DNA from: Streptomyces sp. NBC_00376
GTDB taxonomy: Bacteria; Actinomycetota; Actinomycetes; Streptomycetales; Streptomycetaceae
DNA: 64,000 nucleotides
Direction: 5' to 3'
NCBI RefSeq assembly: GCF_036077095.1
Contig: NZ_CP107961.1
Span: 310,001 to 374,000, forward strand
In this document: positions 32,946 through 41,230 of the stretch, one piece after another
Position numbering within the stretch: the first letter of the stretch is position 1
How the letters are laid out: each line of letters begins with the position of its first letter
The notes under the pieces: generated by a model
Database searches by the model: none
The model's input: only the letters and a program-made list of their open reading frames with translations
Told to the model about the DNA's origin: nothing
Position numbers and translations under genes: made by a program

Positions 32946-35512
32946 TGCTGCGCTACGCACTGCAGACGCTCAAGGCCAGGAAGGGCGGCTTCATCGGCGC
33001 CTTCCTCGCCCTGTTCTGCGCCGCCGCCCTGGTCACGGCCTGCGGCATCCTCCTGGAGACCGGGCTGCGCGGCACCATCGCCACCGAGCGCTACGCCGCC
33101 GCCCCGGTCGTCGTCGGCGCCGACCAGAACGTCCACCAGACCACCATCAAGAAGAAGAAGGGCAAGGTCAAGGAGAAGCACAAGGCGAAGCCGCTGGCCG
33201 AGCGGGTCTGGCTGCCCGAGGGCACCACCACGAAACTCGCCGCCTTACCCGGTGTCCGCAAGGCGGTCCCCGAGACGAACTTCCCGGCGTACGCGGTCGG
33301 CCCCCAGGGCCAGATCGTGCCGGGCATCGACGGCAAGCCGTCCTACGGCCACGCCTGGACCTCCGCCGCGCTGACCCCGTTCGAGCTGACCGACGGCAAG
33401 GCACCCGCGGGCGCCGACGAGGTCGTCCTCGACCGGGAACTCGCGGCCCGTACCGGCCTCAAGACCGGCAGCAGCGTCGTCGTCCAGTCGACCGGCGCCC
33501 CGACGACGTACAAGGTCAGCGGCATCGCCGCGGCCCAGGGCGGTGACCTGCACCAGCAGACCTCGCTGTTCTTCTCCGACGAGACCGCCCGCGAGCTCTC
33601 CGGACGGGCCGGCCAGGTCGCGACCATCGGCCTGCTGCCCAAGCCCGGCGTCTCCACGAGCGAACTCGCCGACCAGGCCGAGAAGGCCCTCGACGGCGAC
33701 GGCCGCAAGTACGCCATCGCCACCGGTGGCGAGCGCGGCCCCATCGAGTTCCTCGACGCGGGCAAGGCCCGGGTCAAGCTCGTCTCCATGGGCGGCGCCA
33801 TGGGCGGTACGTCGCTGCTCGTCGCGATCCTCGTCGTCGTCGGCACCTTCGCGCTCTCCATCCAGCAGCGCTACCGCGAACTCGCCCTGCTGCGCGCCAT
33901 CGCCGCGACCCCCAAGCAGGTCCGTCAGCTGATCGGCCGCGAGGCCCTGATCATCGGCGGCCTCGCGGGCGGCCTCGGCTCGGTCGTGGGCCTGCCCATC
34001 GCGTACTGGCTGCACAGCAAGTTCATCGACTTCAAGGCCATCCCCGACACCCTCGAACTCACCTTCAGCTTCGTGCCGTTCACCGCCGCCGTCGGCGCCG
34101 CACTGCTCGGGGCGTGGGTCGCGGCCCGCATCTCCGCCCGCCGCACCGCCCGCATCCGCCCGGCCGAGGCCCTGTCCGAGGCGTCCATGGAACAGCGCCA
34201 CTTCGCATGGGGGCGGCTCGGCGTGGGGATGCTCGTCCTGGCCCTCGGCATCGGTGTGGTCGTCCTGCTGGGCTTCCTGCGCACCGAGCCGGCCTCGCAG
34301 CCCGTCACGTTCCTGTCCGTCGTGGTCCTCGCCGTCGCGGTCTCGCTGCTCGGCCCGGTCATCGCCCGCATCGCCGTTGCGATCCTCGGGATCCCGCTGA
34401 AGTTCTCGCGCGTCGGCGGCCACCTCGCGACCGCCAACGCCCGCGCCAACGCCAAGCGGATGGCCGCGGCCGTCACCCCGCTGGTCCTGCTCATCGGCAT
34501 GGCCTGCACCGTCCTGTTCGTGCAGACCACCATGGGCGACGCCGCCTCGGCCCAGGCCAAGGCGGGCAACAAGGCCGACTGGGTGGTCGCCTCGAACGGC
34601 CCCGGCGTCCCCGCCGAGGCGACGGACGCGCTGCGCGCCGTACCGGGCGTCACCCAGGTCACCGAGATCGTCCGGACCCAGGTCCGCATAGGCCTCGACA
34701 AGTACCCGGCGCAGGGCATCTCCGCGCAGGGCCTCACCACGAACTGGGACCCCGACGTCTCGCAGGGCAGCCTCAAGGGCTTCGGGGACAAGAGCGTCGC
34801 GATGAGCGACGTCTCCGCCGACCACCTCGGCAAGAAGCCCGGCGACACGCTCAAGGTGACGCTCGGCGACTCCACCGTGGTACAGCTGAAGGTCGCCGCC
34901 GTCTACGAACGGGGCCTCGGCTTCGGCGACCTGACCATGTCGCACGACCTGGTCGCCCAGCACGTCGACAACCCGCTCGCCTCCTCCGTCCTCGTCAAGA
35001 CGGCCGGCGACGGCAAGGCGGGCCGTGAGCACCTGACCGGCGCCCTCAAGCGCTTCCCGGGCATCGGAGTCCTCGACCGCACCCAGGTCGACGACGTCCA
35101 GGCCGACGTCCAGCAGTCCAACGCCGAGGTCAACTACCTCGCGATGGGCCTGATCATCGCGTTCACCGCGATCGCCGTGGTCAACACCCTGGCCATGTCG
35201 GTCTCGGACCGCACCCGCGAGTTCGCCCTGCTGCGGCTCGTCGGCACGACCCGCCGCCAGGTGATGTCGATGCTCAGGATCGAGTCCGCGCTGATCGTCC
35301 TGGTCGCCGCGGTGCTCGGCACGGCCATCTCGCTCGCGGTGCTCACCGCCTTCAGCGTCGGGATGACGGGCGCCGCCCAGCCGTCCATCGACCTGCCGAT
35401 GTTCCTCGGGGTCCTCGGCTTCGCCGCGGTGCTCACCGCGCTGGCGACGCTGGTCCCCGGCCGCTTCGCGCTCGGCGGCCGCCCGGCGGACGTCATCAGC
35501 GCCCGCCAGTAG
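32945..35512 (+). CDS. ABC transporter permease with two FtsX domains, TTA codon inside
   Basis: An 855-residue permease. Helix 1 lies at about residues 15-40, a large extracytoplasmic domain follows with a Lys-rich loop (TIKKKKGKVKEKHKAKPL), then an FtsX domain (residues about 280-400, LSIQQRYRELALLRAIAATP), a central helix pair, a second extracytoplasmic domain and a second FtsX domain at the C-terminus (SDRTREFALLRLVGTTRRQV). This is the common actinobacterial duplicated FtsX form. Codon 101 is TTA (33245-33247), the only TTA noticed in the core biosynthetic and export genes on this strand, so bldA may time export. Paired with the preceding ATPase. Terminated by two hairpins. Confidence 0.95.
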   Translation: MLRYALQTLKARKGGFIGAFLALFCAAALVTACGILLETGLRGTIATERYAAAPVVVGADQNVHQTTIKKKKGKVKEKHKAKPLAERVWLPEGTTTKLAALPGVRKAVPETNFPAYAVGPQGQIVPGIDGKPSYGHAWTSAALTPFELTDGKAPAGADEVVLDRELAARTGLKTGSSVVVQSTGAPTTYKVSGIAAAQGGDLHQQTSLFFSDETARELSGRAGQVATIGLLPKPGVSTSELADQAEKALDGDGRKYAIATGGERGPIEFLDAGKARVKLVSMGGAMGGTSLLVAILVVVGTFALSIQQRYRELALLRAIAATPKQVRQLIGREALIIGGLAGGLGSVVGLPIAYWLHSKFIDFKAIPDTLELTFSFVPFTAAVGAALLGAWVAARISARRTARIRPAEALSEASMEQRHFAWGRLGVGMLVLALGIGVVVLLGFLRTEPASQPVTFLSVVVLAVAVSLLGPVIARIAVAILGIPLKFSRVGGHLATANARANAKRMAAAVTPLVLLIGMACTVLFVQTTMGDAASAQAKAGNKADWVVASNGPGVPAEATDALRAVPGVTQVTEIVRTQVRIGLDKYPAQGISAQGLTTNWDPDVSQGSLKGFGDKSVAMSDVSADHLGKKPGDTLKVTLGDSTVVQLKVAAVYERGLGFGDLTMSHDLVAQHVDNPLASSVLVKTAGDGKAGREHLTGALKRFPGIGVLDRTQVDDVQADVQQSNAEVNYLAMGLIIAFTAIAVVNTLAMSVSDRTREFALLRLVGTTRRQVMSMLRIESALIVLVAAVLGTAISLAVLTAFSVGMTGAAQPSIDLPMFLGVLGFAAVLTALATLVPGRFALGGRPADVISARQ

Positions 35513-35535
35513 GCCGAAGCGTCACGCCAACACCA

Positions 35536-35572
35536 CAGGGGTGTACGGGAGTTCAGCTCCCGTACACCCCTG
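35536..35572. terminator. Hairpin terminator 1 between convergent genes
   Basis: A perfect 16-bp stem (CAGGGGTGTACGGGAG and complement) with loop TTCAG, 24 bases after the permease stop. Confidence 0.88.
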
Positions 35573-35604
35573 ATTGCGAGCCGGGCGGGACGTCACGGAC
35601 ACAG

Positions 35605-35643
35605 CCGAGGGGCCGGCCCCCGGTGCGGGGGCCGGCCCCTCGG
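35605..35643. terminator. Hairpin terminator 2 between convergent genes
   Basis: A perfect 18-bp GC-rich stem (CCGAGGGGCCGGCCCCCG and complement) with a 3-base loop, 40 bases before the stop of the convergent dioxygenase. Probably serves the dioxygenase transcript, paired with the adjacent hairpin. Confidence 0.85.
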
Positions 35644-35682
35644 CCTGCCTGGCGGATACGGACGTCGCGTGCGTGGCCCCGC

Positions 35683-36693
35683 TCAGCCGAGGACCGCACC
35701 GTTGCCCGCCCGGTCCACCCGGCTGCGCCGGTGGTCCAGGTGCGCGTACACCCGGTGCAGCCAGCGGTCCGCACCGTCGTAGGCCGGAGTGAACGACGTG
35801 CGGCCGTGCACCGCGAGGCGGTTGTCGACGACGGCCAGGTCGCCGACGCGCAGCGACAGCGCCGACATCGTCTCCATGAACGCGTCCCGCAGCTCGGCCA
35901 TGGCGTGCCGGGCCTCGTCGTCCAGCGGATGCGTGGCGGAGAAGTCCACCAGCACATTGGGGTCCTCCGGGTCGCCGTTCAGCACCGCGTGGGCGGGCGT
36001 CACGCTGTCCAGGGCGCCGAAGGACGGCGGCGGCTCGGTCAGGAACCGCGGCTCGCTGAGCACTGCCCGCGCCTTCTCGGAGAGCAGCGGAAGCGCGCGG
36101 CGGATGGAGGACGTGCACAGCTTCGCATCGCCCGTCGGGTCCTCCCGCACACACAGCAGGCCCACGAAATCCGGGCGGTTGTCATGGAATGCGTTCTCGA
36201 TGTGGAGTTCGAGGAGAACGGAACCCGCATTGCTCTGCGAGGACTCGCTCCCCGGAACGGGAACGACATTCTGCACGAGCGCGCCGGTCTTTTCGTTACG
36301 GAATGCTATGACCTCTCCGAGATGCAGCATCGCAGTGGTGATGACGGATGCGGCGACCGTGGGAAGACGCTCCACCGACCCCTTCACGGCCGGCGTCGGA
36401 CGCAGCGGGTCGTCCGCCACCACCGGCAGGTTGCGCAGCAGCAGGACCCCGTCGGGGCCCGCGTCGTGACGGAACGCGCGCAGCGCCGAGAGCAGCCTGC
36501 GAGGAAGCTGTACGGAGGCCTCACGCGCGGCGTCCAGCCAGCGGAGGTCGTCGATCCTGCCGTCCGCGGACCCCTTCGGGGTCAGCTGCTCGGCGACGGC
36601 GACGAGTGCGTTCTGCTCGGCCTCCGTCAGCTCCACGACGGTGCCTGCCGCCGCTGCCGAAAGCGGCAGGGAAAGCGTATGGGTCTCGGACAT
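35683..36693 (-). CDS. Fe(II)/2-oxoglutarate amino-acid beta-hydroxylase (AsnO/VioC-like)
   Basis: A 336-residue clavaminate-synthase-like dioxygenase. The iron site reads LHIENAFHDNRPDFVGLLCV, where His-Ile-Glu is the HxE pair typical of AsnO, VioC and KtzO, and the distal His and 2-oxoglutarate Arg lie in VDNRLAVHGRTSF and DRWLHRVYAH. These enzymes hydroxylate the beta carbon of a free or carrier-bound amino acid (Asn, Arg, Glu, Lys types). The product is probably a building block for one NRPS module; A3, with an Asn/Asp-like pocket, is a candidate (inference). From memory the calcium-dependent antibiotic cluster has AsnO next to the same ebo-like gene set. Transcribed alone, convergent with the ABC genes. 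Confidence 0.9.
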   Translation of the reverse strand: MSETHTLSLPLSAAAAGTVVELTEAEQNALVAVAEQLTPKGSADGRIDDLRWLDAAREASVQLPRRLLSALRAFRHDAGPDGVLLLRNLPVVADDPLRPTPAVKGSVERLPTVAASVITTAMLHLGEVIAFRNEKTGALVQNVVPVPGSESSQSNAGSVLLELHIENAFHDNRPDFVGLLCVREDPTGDAKLCTSSIRRALPLLSEKARAVLSEPRFLTEPPPSFGALDSVTPAHAVLNGDPEDPNVLVDFSATHPLDDEARHAMAELRDAFMETMSALSLRVGDLAVVDNRLAVHGRTSFTPAYDGADRWLHRVYAHLDHRRSRVDRAGNGAVLG

Positions 36694-36937
36694 GTGGACA
36701 TCCTCGGGTCGGTCGGAAATTACCGTCCCAGTCTCCGAGGAAGTGCTATCGCGACCCTACGGGGAATTCGGGCCCAGGTATCTGCCCGGACACATATAGA
36801 CGGCCCGTAGCCGCCGGGCGGACGATCGCACCGTGGCATTTCTGTCCGCACGGTCGGCCGGGCGGAGGAATCGGAGGCCACGGGAAGACGCGAGAGGTCG
36901 ACAAGGACCGTGAAGGAATAAGGAATGGGGGCAGTCC
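36694..36937. promoter_or_regulatory. Divergent promoter region of dioxygenase and PPTase copy 2
   Basis: The 244-base divergent gap must contain both promoters. I see no clear paired consensus or repeats. The bases just before the PPTase start are purine-rich (AAGGAATGGGGGCAG). Confidence 0.3.
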
Positions 36938-37777
36938 ATGGCGTTCGTACCCGGAACACCGAAGAGCACGGGGACCCAGCAGCCTTCCCGGGCAGCGCCC
37001 GGGACACCGGATCTCGCCGGTGCGGCCCACGTCTGGTGGTGGCAACCGCCGCAGCGGGTCGTCCCCGACGATCTGGCGCTGCTCGGCACCGACGAATTCC
37101 ACCGCGCGCTCACCCTGCTGGCCGAGCGGGACGTGGCCGCCTTCGTGCACACCAGGGCCGGGGCGCGCCGCGCCCTGTCCGAACTACTGCTCGTGGCACC
37201 GCAGTCCATCGAGCTGGGCCGGCGCCAGTGCCCCGGCTGCGGGGACCTCGGGCACGGCCCGCCGGTGATCGAACACCCCGAGGTGCCGTGGGCGATCAGC
37301 ATGTCCCGTACCGCGGGGTGCGGTGTCTTCGCGCTCGGTGAGGGCCATGCCATCGGAGTCGACGTCGAGGCCGTACGGCCCATGCGTCAGCCCTCGTTGT
37401 ACGACTCGGTACTGACCGACAACGAACGCGCACACCTGCTGACGCTGCCGCCCGGACCGGCACGCGACGCGGTGTTCCACCGCGTCTGGACGCGCAAGGA
37501 GGCCGTCGTGAAGGCGGCCGGGCTGGGACTGGTGGGCACCGCGCTGAATGAGCTGGAGACCTGGCCGGCCCGTCACGGACCGGTCCGCGTACTGCACACG
37601 CACTCCGGCCGGACCACCGTCTGGTCGGTCCAGGACCTGCGGCTCGACGACCGGGTGGCCGCCGCCATCGCCCGCCCGCCCGGTGGTGCTCCGCCCGGTC
37701 CCGTTCACATCCACTCCGTACTCGGCCCGCCCGGGGAAACCGATGCGCCCGACACCGAAGGAAGCCGACCGTCATGA
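36938..37777 (+). CDS. Sfp-type 4'-phosphopantetheinyl transferase (copy 2)
   Basis: A 279-residue PPTase clearly paralogous to the one at 31073-31861. It has AHVWWWQPPQ near the N-terminus, the Cys motif RQCPGCGDLGHGPPVIEHPE, Mg2+ motif AIGVDVEAVRPM, and FHRVWTRKEAVVKAAGLGL. Both end in PPGPVH. Both copies look intact, so one may serve a different carrier protein or be a duplicate in decay that has not lost motifs. Start ATG 36938. It overlaps the following unknown gene by ATGA. Confidence 0.95.
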   Translation: MAFVPGTPKSTGTQQPSRAAPGTPDLAGAAHVWWWQPPQRVVPDDLALLGTDEFHRALTLLAERDVAAFVHTRAGARRALSELLLVAPQSIELGRRQCPGCGDLGHGPPVIEHPEVPWAISMSRTAGCGVFALGEGHAIGVDVEAVRPMRQPSLYDSVLTDNERAHLLTLPPGPARDAVFHRVWTRKEAVVKAAGLGLVGTALNELETWPARHGPVRVLHTHSGRTTVWSVQDLRLDDRVAAAIARPPGGAPPGPVHIHSVLGPPGETDAPDTEGSRPS

Positions 37778-38388
37778 CGACGCAGCCCCTGGAGACCGCC
37801 CCGATGGCCCCGGCCGCTCCGGCCCCCCGGGCCGCCTACGCCGATGAACTCGCCGACCGCAGCCCGCTCACCGCCGACATCGGGGAGCTCGACGGCAACG
37901 TCGGGCAGCTCGACGCCGGCCTCGGGGCGCTCGACGACGCCGAACTGAGCGGATACTTCGCCGAGCTCGCCGCCGCCGTCGAGCAGGCGGATCCCGGGCC
38001 CGCCGCACGCGGCGGCTGGGAGGAGCGCGAACGCGTCCGGGTCTCCGTCTGGGTGCGCACCGCCTACGAACACCCCCTGTCCGCCGCCGTGTTCGGCTGC
38101 CCCGGCGGCCCGGTCGCCCACGAGGTACGGGCCGCCCAGGCCGCCGAGCTCGGCTTCCGCATCGATGTCGGCCGGGGCCGCGCCGTACCGGCCAAGCCCT
38201 CCGCCGAGGTCCGGGCCGTCGCCGCCGTCGCCGCGATGTGGGCGGTCACCGCGACCGCCTTCGGCACCGCCCCCCGGCCGCCCCGCGAACGCGTCGTCGC
38301 CGACGCGTGGACCGTGGTCCGCGAGACCATCGCCCCCGCGCTCGTCCCCGAGATCCCGACGTACTCCTGGACCCGCGGGACGTGGTGA
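37774..38388 (+). CDS. Unknown protein coupled to PPTase copy 2
   Basis: A 204-residue protein with no family I recognise. It begins with a Pro/Ala-rich stretch, then an acidic repeat-like segment (ELDGNVGQLDAGLGALDDAE), then WEERERVRVSVWVRTAYEHP, and a mostly helical Ala/Val-rich end (AVAAVAAMWAVTATAFGTAP) finishing PTYSWTRGTW. No signal peptide or clear membrane span. Its ATG overlaps the PPTase stop (ATGA), so the two are co-translated. Codon use matches its neighbours. It might be a small cluster-specific helper protein, but function is unknown. Confidence 0.75.
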   Translation: MTTQPLETAPMAPAAPAPRAAYADELADRSPLTADIGELDGNVGQLDAGLGALDDAELSGYFAELAAAVEQADPGPAARGGWEERERVRVSVWVRTAYEHPLSAAVFGCPGGPVAHEVRAAQAAELGFRIDVGRGRAVPAKPSAEVRAVAAVAAMWAVTATAFGTAPRPPRERVVADAWTVVRETIAPALVPEIPTYSWTRGTW

Positions 38389-38414
38389 CACCACGGACGA
38401 CGGCGACTTCCCGG

Positions 38415-38440
38415 CCACCGCGGTCACCCGACCGCGGTGG
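38415..38440. terminator. Bidirectional hairpin terminator overlapping a stop codon
   Basis: An 11-bp perfect stem (CCACCGCGGTC and complement) with loop ACCC lies between the convergent unknown gene and the AfsR-type regulator. The left arm includes bases of the regulator's stop codon. Confidence 0.75.
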
Positions 38441-40271
38441 CGCTGTCGTGCGCGGCGGGCGAACGCCGGGCGGGGGAGACCGGGCCGAAGGCCGCCGGGT
38501 CCGCCGGGTCCAGCGACGCCGCGTACAGGAGGACCAGCTCATGGCACCGGTACAGCGGGAGCCCCTGCGGATCGAGCCCCGAGAGGTCGAGCAGTGCGGT
38601 GTCCACCAGCGACTCCAGCACCCGCTCGGCCTCGTCCTCCGACACCGCGAGCCGCACCGAGGCGTCCCGGGCCGAGAACGGTTCCGTACCGGCACCGGAC
38701 AGCGCCCTGAGCGCCTGCGGGGCCCCGGCGGCCATGCGCCGCACCGACGGCAGCAGCGCCGCCCGCACATCCAGATCACCGAAGGACAGCTCGGCGAGCC
38801 GCTCCGCCGGATCGGCGAGCCGGTCCGCGAACCGGCGGGCCGGCCACGACGGCCGCGCCGCGAGCCGGGCTCCCACCACGGCCAGCGCCAACGGCAGCCC
38901 TCCGCAGTACGCGACCAGGTCGTCGGCCGAGTCCGGGTCGTCCCTCAGCCGCTCCTCACCGGCCGCCGCCGCCAGCATCGCCAGGGACTCGTCGTCGTCC
39001 AGCGGCGCGAGCGCCACGGTGTCCGCCCCGGCCACCCGGGCCAGCCGGGCCCGGCTCGTTATCAGTACGGCCGCCTGCGGGCTCGCTGGCAGCAGCGGCG
39101 CCACCTGGAGGTCGCCGACCGCGTCGTCGAGGACGACGAGGAGCCGCTTGCCGGAGGTCCGGGCACGGTAGAGCCGGACCAGCTCGTCGCGGTCGAAGGC
39201 GCGCGAGTTCCCGTCGAGACCGGGCTCGCCCAGTGCCCGCAGCAACCGCACCAGCACCTCGCCGGCGTCCTTGGGCGTGCCGTCCTGATCGCACAGCTCG
39301 GCGAAGAGCTGACCGTCGGGGAAATGACCGGTGCTCTCCTCGGCGGCCCGTACGGCGAGCGCCGTCTTGCCCACCCCGGCCATCCCGGTCACCAGCAGGC
39401 GCCGGGGCCGGTTCGTCCCGGCCGCCAACCGCGAGGTCAGCAGGGACAGTTCCGCGGACCGGCCGACGAAGCCGCAATCGGCGGCCGGAAGCATGGTGGG
39501 CACATCGGACCGCCCCCGCGCTGCCCCTGCACCTCGCAACCCCAACTCCCCGCCCAGCACCGCCTGGTACGTCGCCCCGAGCACCTCGCCCGGGTCCACC
39601 CCCAGCTGATCGACGAGCACCTTGCGCCCCTCGTAGTACGTCTGGAGGGCATCGGCCTGCCGCCCGCACCGGTACAGCGCGGTCATCAGCTGGGCGCGCA
39701 GCCGCTCCCGTACGGGATGTTCGGCGACCAGGCCCGTCAGCTCGGCCGTCACCTGCTCGTGCATGCCCAGCGCGAGATCCGCCTCGATGCGGTTCTCCAG
39801 CGCCAGCATCCGAGCCTCCTCCAGCTGCGGCAGCTCCGCCTCCAGAAGGAACTCGGTCACGTTCGACAGGGCCGGACCACGCCACCACCCGAGCGCCTCG
39901 GTCAGCAGCGCCTGGGCATCGGCGTGACGCCGCTCCCGCAGCGCCTCGCGGCCGAGCCGGTCGAGCCGCTCGAACTCGACGACATCGATCCGGGCCCCGG
40001 GCGCCCGCAGCACGTACCCGGGCTGCCGCCGCACGATCTCGACCTCGTCACCGAGCAGCTTGCGCAGCCGCGACATGTACGTATAGATCTGCGCGCTCGC
40101 GGTGACGGGTGGGTCCCACCCCCACAGCAGCGCGCCGAGTCTGGAGTCCGAGACGACCCGCCCGTGTGCGAGCAGCATCGCGGCAAGGACCGTGTGCACC
40201 TTGGAACCGGACAACGCGATCCAGTCCCCGTCACGCCGGGCCTCCACCGGCCCGAGAATCCGGAAGTCCAT
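38424..40271 (-). CDS. AfsR-type SARP transcriptional regulator with NB-ARC domain
   Basis: A 615-residue activator. Residues 1-95 form the OmpR-type winged helix (MDFRILGPVEARRDGDWIAL, SRLRKLLGDEVEIVRRQPGY), about 100-245 the bacterial transcriptional activation domain (LDRLGREALRERRHADAQAL, ALYRCGRQADALQTYYEGRK), and about 270-560 an NB-ARC NTPase with Walker A GMAGVGKTAL and Walker B RLLVVLDDA. The long TPR tail of full AfsR is absent. ATG 40271 opens MDFRILGP, the usual SARP start. It is the likely pathway-specific activator of the peptide cluster; target heptamer repeats were not identified. Confidence 0.93.
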   Translation of the reverse strand: MDFRILGPVEARRDGDWIALSGSKVHTVLAAMLLAHGRVVSDSRLGALLWGWDPPVTASAQIYTYMSRLRKLLGDEVEIVRRQPGYVLRAPGARIDVVEFERLDRLGREALRERRHADAQALLTEALGWWRGPALSNVTEFLLEAELPQLEEARMLALENRIEADLALGMHEQVTAELTGLVAEHPVRERLRAQLMTALYRCGRQADALQTYYEGRKVLVDQLGVDPGEVLGATYQAVLGGELGLRGAGAARGRSDVPTMLPAADCGFVGRSAELSLLTSRLAAGTNRPRRLLVTGMAGVGKTALAVRAAEESTGHFPDGQLFAELCDQDGTPKDAGEVLVRLLRALGEPGLDGNSRAFDRDELVRLYRARTSGKRLLVVLDDAVGDLQVAPLLPASPQAAVLITSRARLARVAGADTVALAPLDDDESLAMLAAAAGEERLRDDPDSADDLVAYCGGLPLALAVVGARLAARPSWPARRFADRLADPAERLAELSFGDLDVRAALLPSVRRMAAGAPQALRALSGAGTEPFSARDASVRLAVSEDEAERVLESLVDTALLDLSGLDPQGLPLYRCHELVLLYAASLDPADPAAFGPVSPARRSPAAHDSATAVG

Positions 40272-40491
40272 GCGGCAAACCCCTTTCAGGTCTGAGCCTC
40301 CTGCATGGAACCCGAAGGTAGGCGGCACCCTTATCCATGGGTTATCGCCGTCGGCCGGACACCGATACCGCCCGCCGGAGCCGGGTTTCATCGCGATGTC
40401 ATCGACCGCTGCCACTGTGTTCCTCGACCCGGGCCGGCCGCGTACCGCACCGGAATGCGGCCGCGTCGGCCAACCACATGCGGAGGACGGA

Positions 40492-41145
40492 ATGCGAACA
40501 AGAAGGATCGCGGCCGCGGCAGCCGGTCTGCTGATGACAGCCGGGCTCTCGGTGGCACAGGGGACCACGGCACAGGCGGCGGCTCCGTGCGACGGCACCT
40601 ACACGATCGTGGTCGGGGGCACGGGCAGCTCCTGGAACAACGACGGCTTCACCGGCAACATCCAGCAGCACGTCGGGTACCCCACCACGATCCCCAACGG
40701 CGCGAGCGCCCGCGCGGGCGTCAACGAGCTGAACCGGCTGGTCCGCGACCAGCGCGCGGCGTGCCCCGGCCAGCACGTCAAGATGGCCGGGTACTCCCTG
40801 GGCGCCGCGGTGGTGCACATCTGGGTCACCGAGAACTGGCAGACGTTCGACAACGTCAACGCCATCCTCATCGCTGACCCCAAGCGCCAGGGCAACCCCG
40901 GTGCCAACGGCGGATCCGTGCCCTTCGGCGGAATCGTCGGCGCACCGCTCGCCGGTGCCGACAAGTTCTTCGGCAACATTCCGGTCAAGACCATCTGCCA
41001 CTGGGACTACGTCTGCGACGAGTCCGCCGGCATCTGGACGTACCCGGCCAACCACGTCAACAACTACCCCGAAGACTTCAACATGGACCACCACAACGAC
41101 AGCGCCAACGAGCAGTGGTACAACGGCGCTTGGTACCCCGCGTAA
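40492..41145 (+). CDS. Secreted PE-PPE/cutinase-like alpha/beta hydrolase
   Basis: A 217-residue secreted protein. The signal peptide MRTRRIAAAAAGLLMTAGLS is followed by an AQA-type cleavage site near residue 30. The nucleophile elbow is AGYSLGAAV, with Asp in ILIADPKRQG and His in YPEDFNMDHHNDSANE, which fits the PE-PPE/cutinase-like fold. Cys residues (PCDGTY, CPGQH, ICHWDYVCDE) probably form disulfides outside the cell. ATG 40492 follows CGGAGGACGGA. It is divergent from the SARP gene. Likely an esterase; the substrate is unknown, and it is not a good candidate for the missing NRPS thioesterase because it is exported. Confidence 0.85.
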   Translation: MRTRRIAAAAAGLLMTAGLSVAQGTTAQAAAPCDGTYTIVVGGTGSSWNNDGFTGNIQQHVGYPTTIPNGASARAGVNELNRLVRDQRAACPGQHVKMAGYSLGAAVVHIWVTENWQTFDNVNAILIADPKRQGNPGANGGSVPFGGIVGAPLAGADKFFGNIPVKTICHWDYVCDESAGIWTYPANHVNNYPEDFNMDHHNDSANEQWYNGAWYPA

Positions 41146-41165
41146 CCACGGACGCCCTTCACCGA

Positions 41166-41198
41166 CTGTCGGCGGCCGGGACAACCGGCCGCCGGCAG
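41166..41198. terminator. Hairpin terminator
   Basis: A 14-bp stem with one T-G wobble and a 5-base loop (core GGCGGCCGG and complement) between the convergent hydrolase and LuxR-SARP genes. Confidence 0.8.
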
Positions 41199-41230
41199 AC
41201 GGTGATCCACCGCCGACGCCCCGGGCCCTA

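Noticed and set aside
40492..41145. The PE-PPE-like hydrolase as the NRPS thioesterase
   Set aside because: It carries a secretion signal and likely disulfides, so it acts outside the cell.
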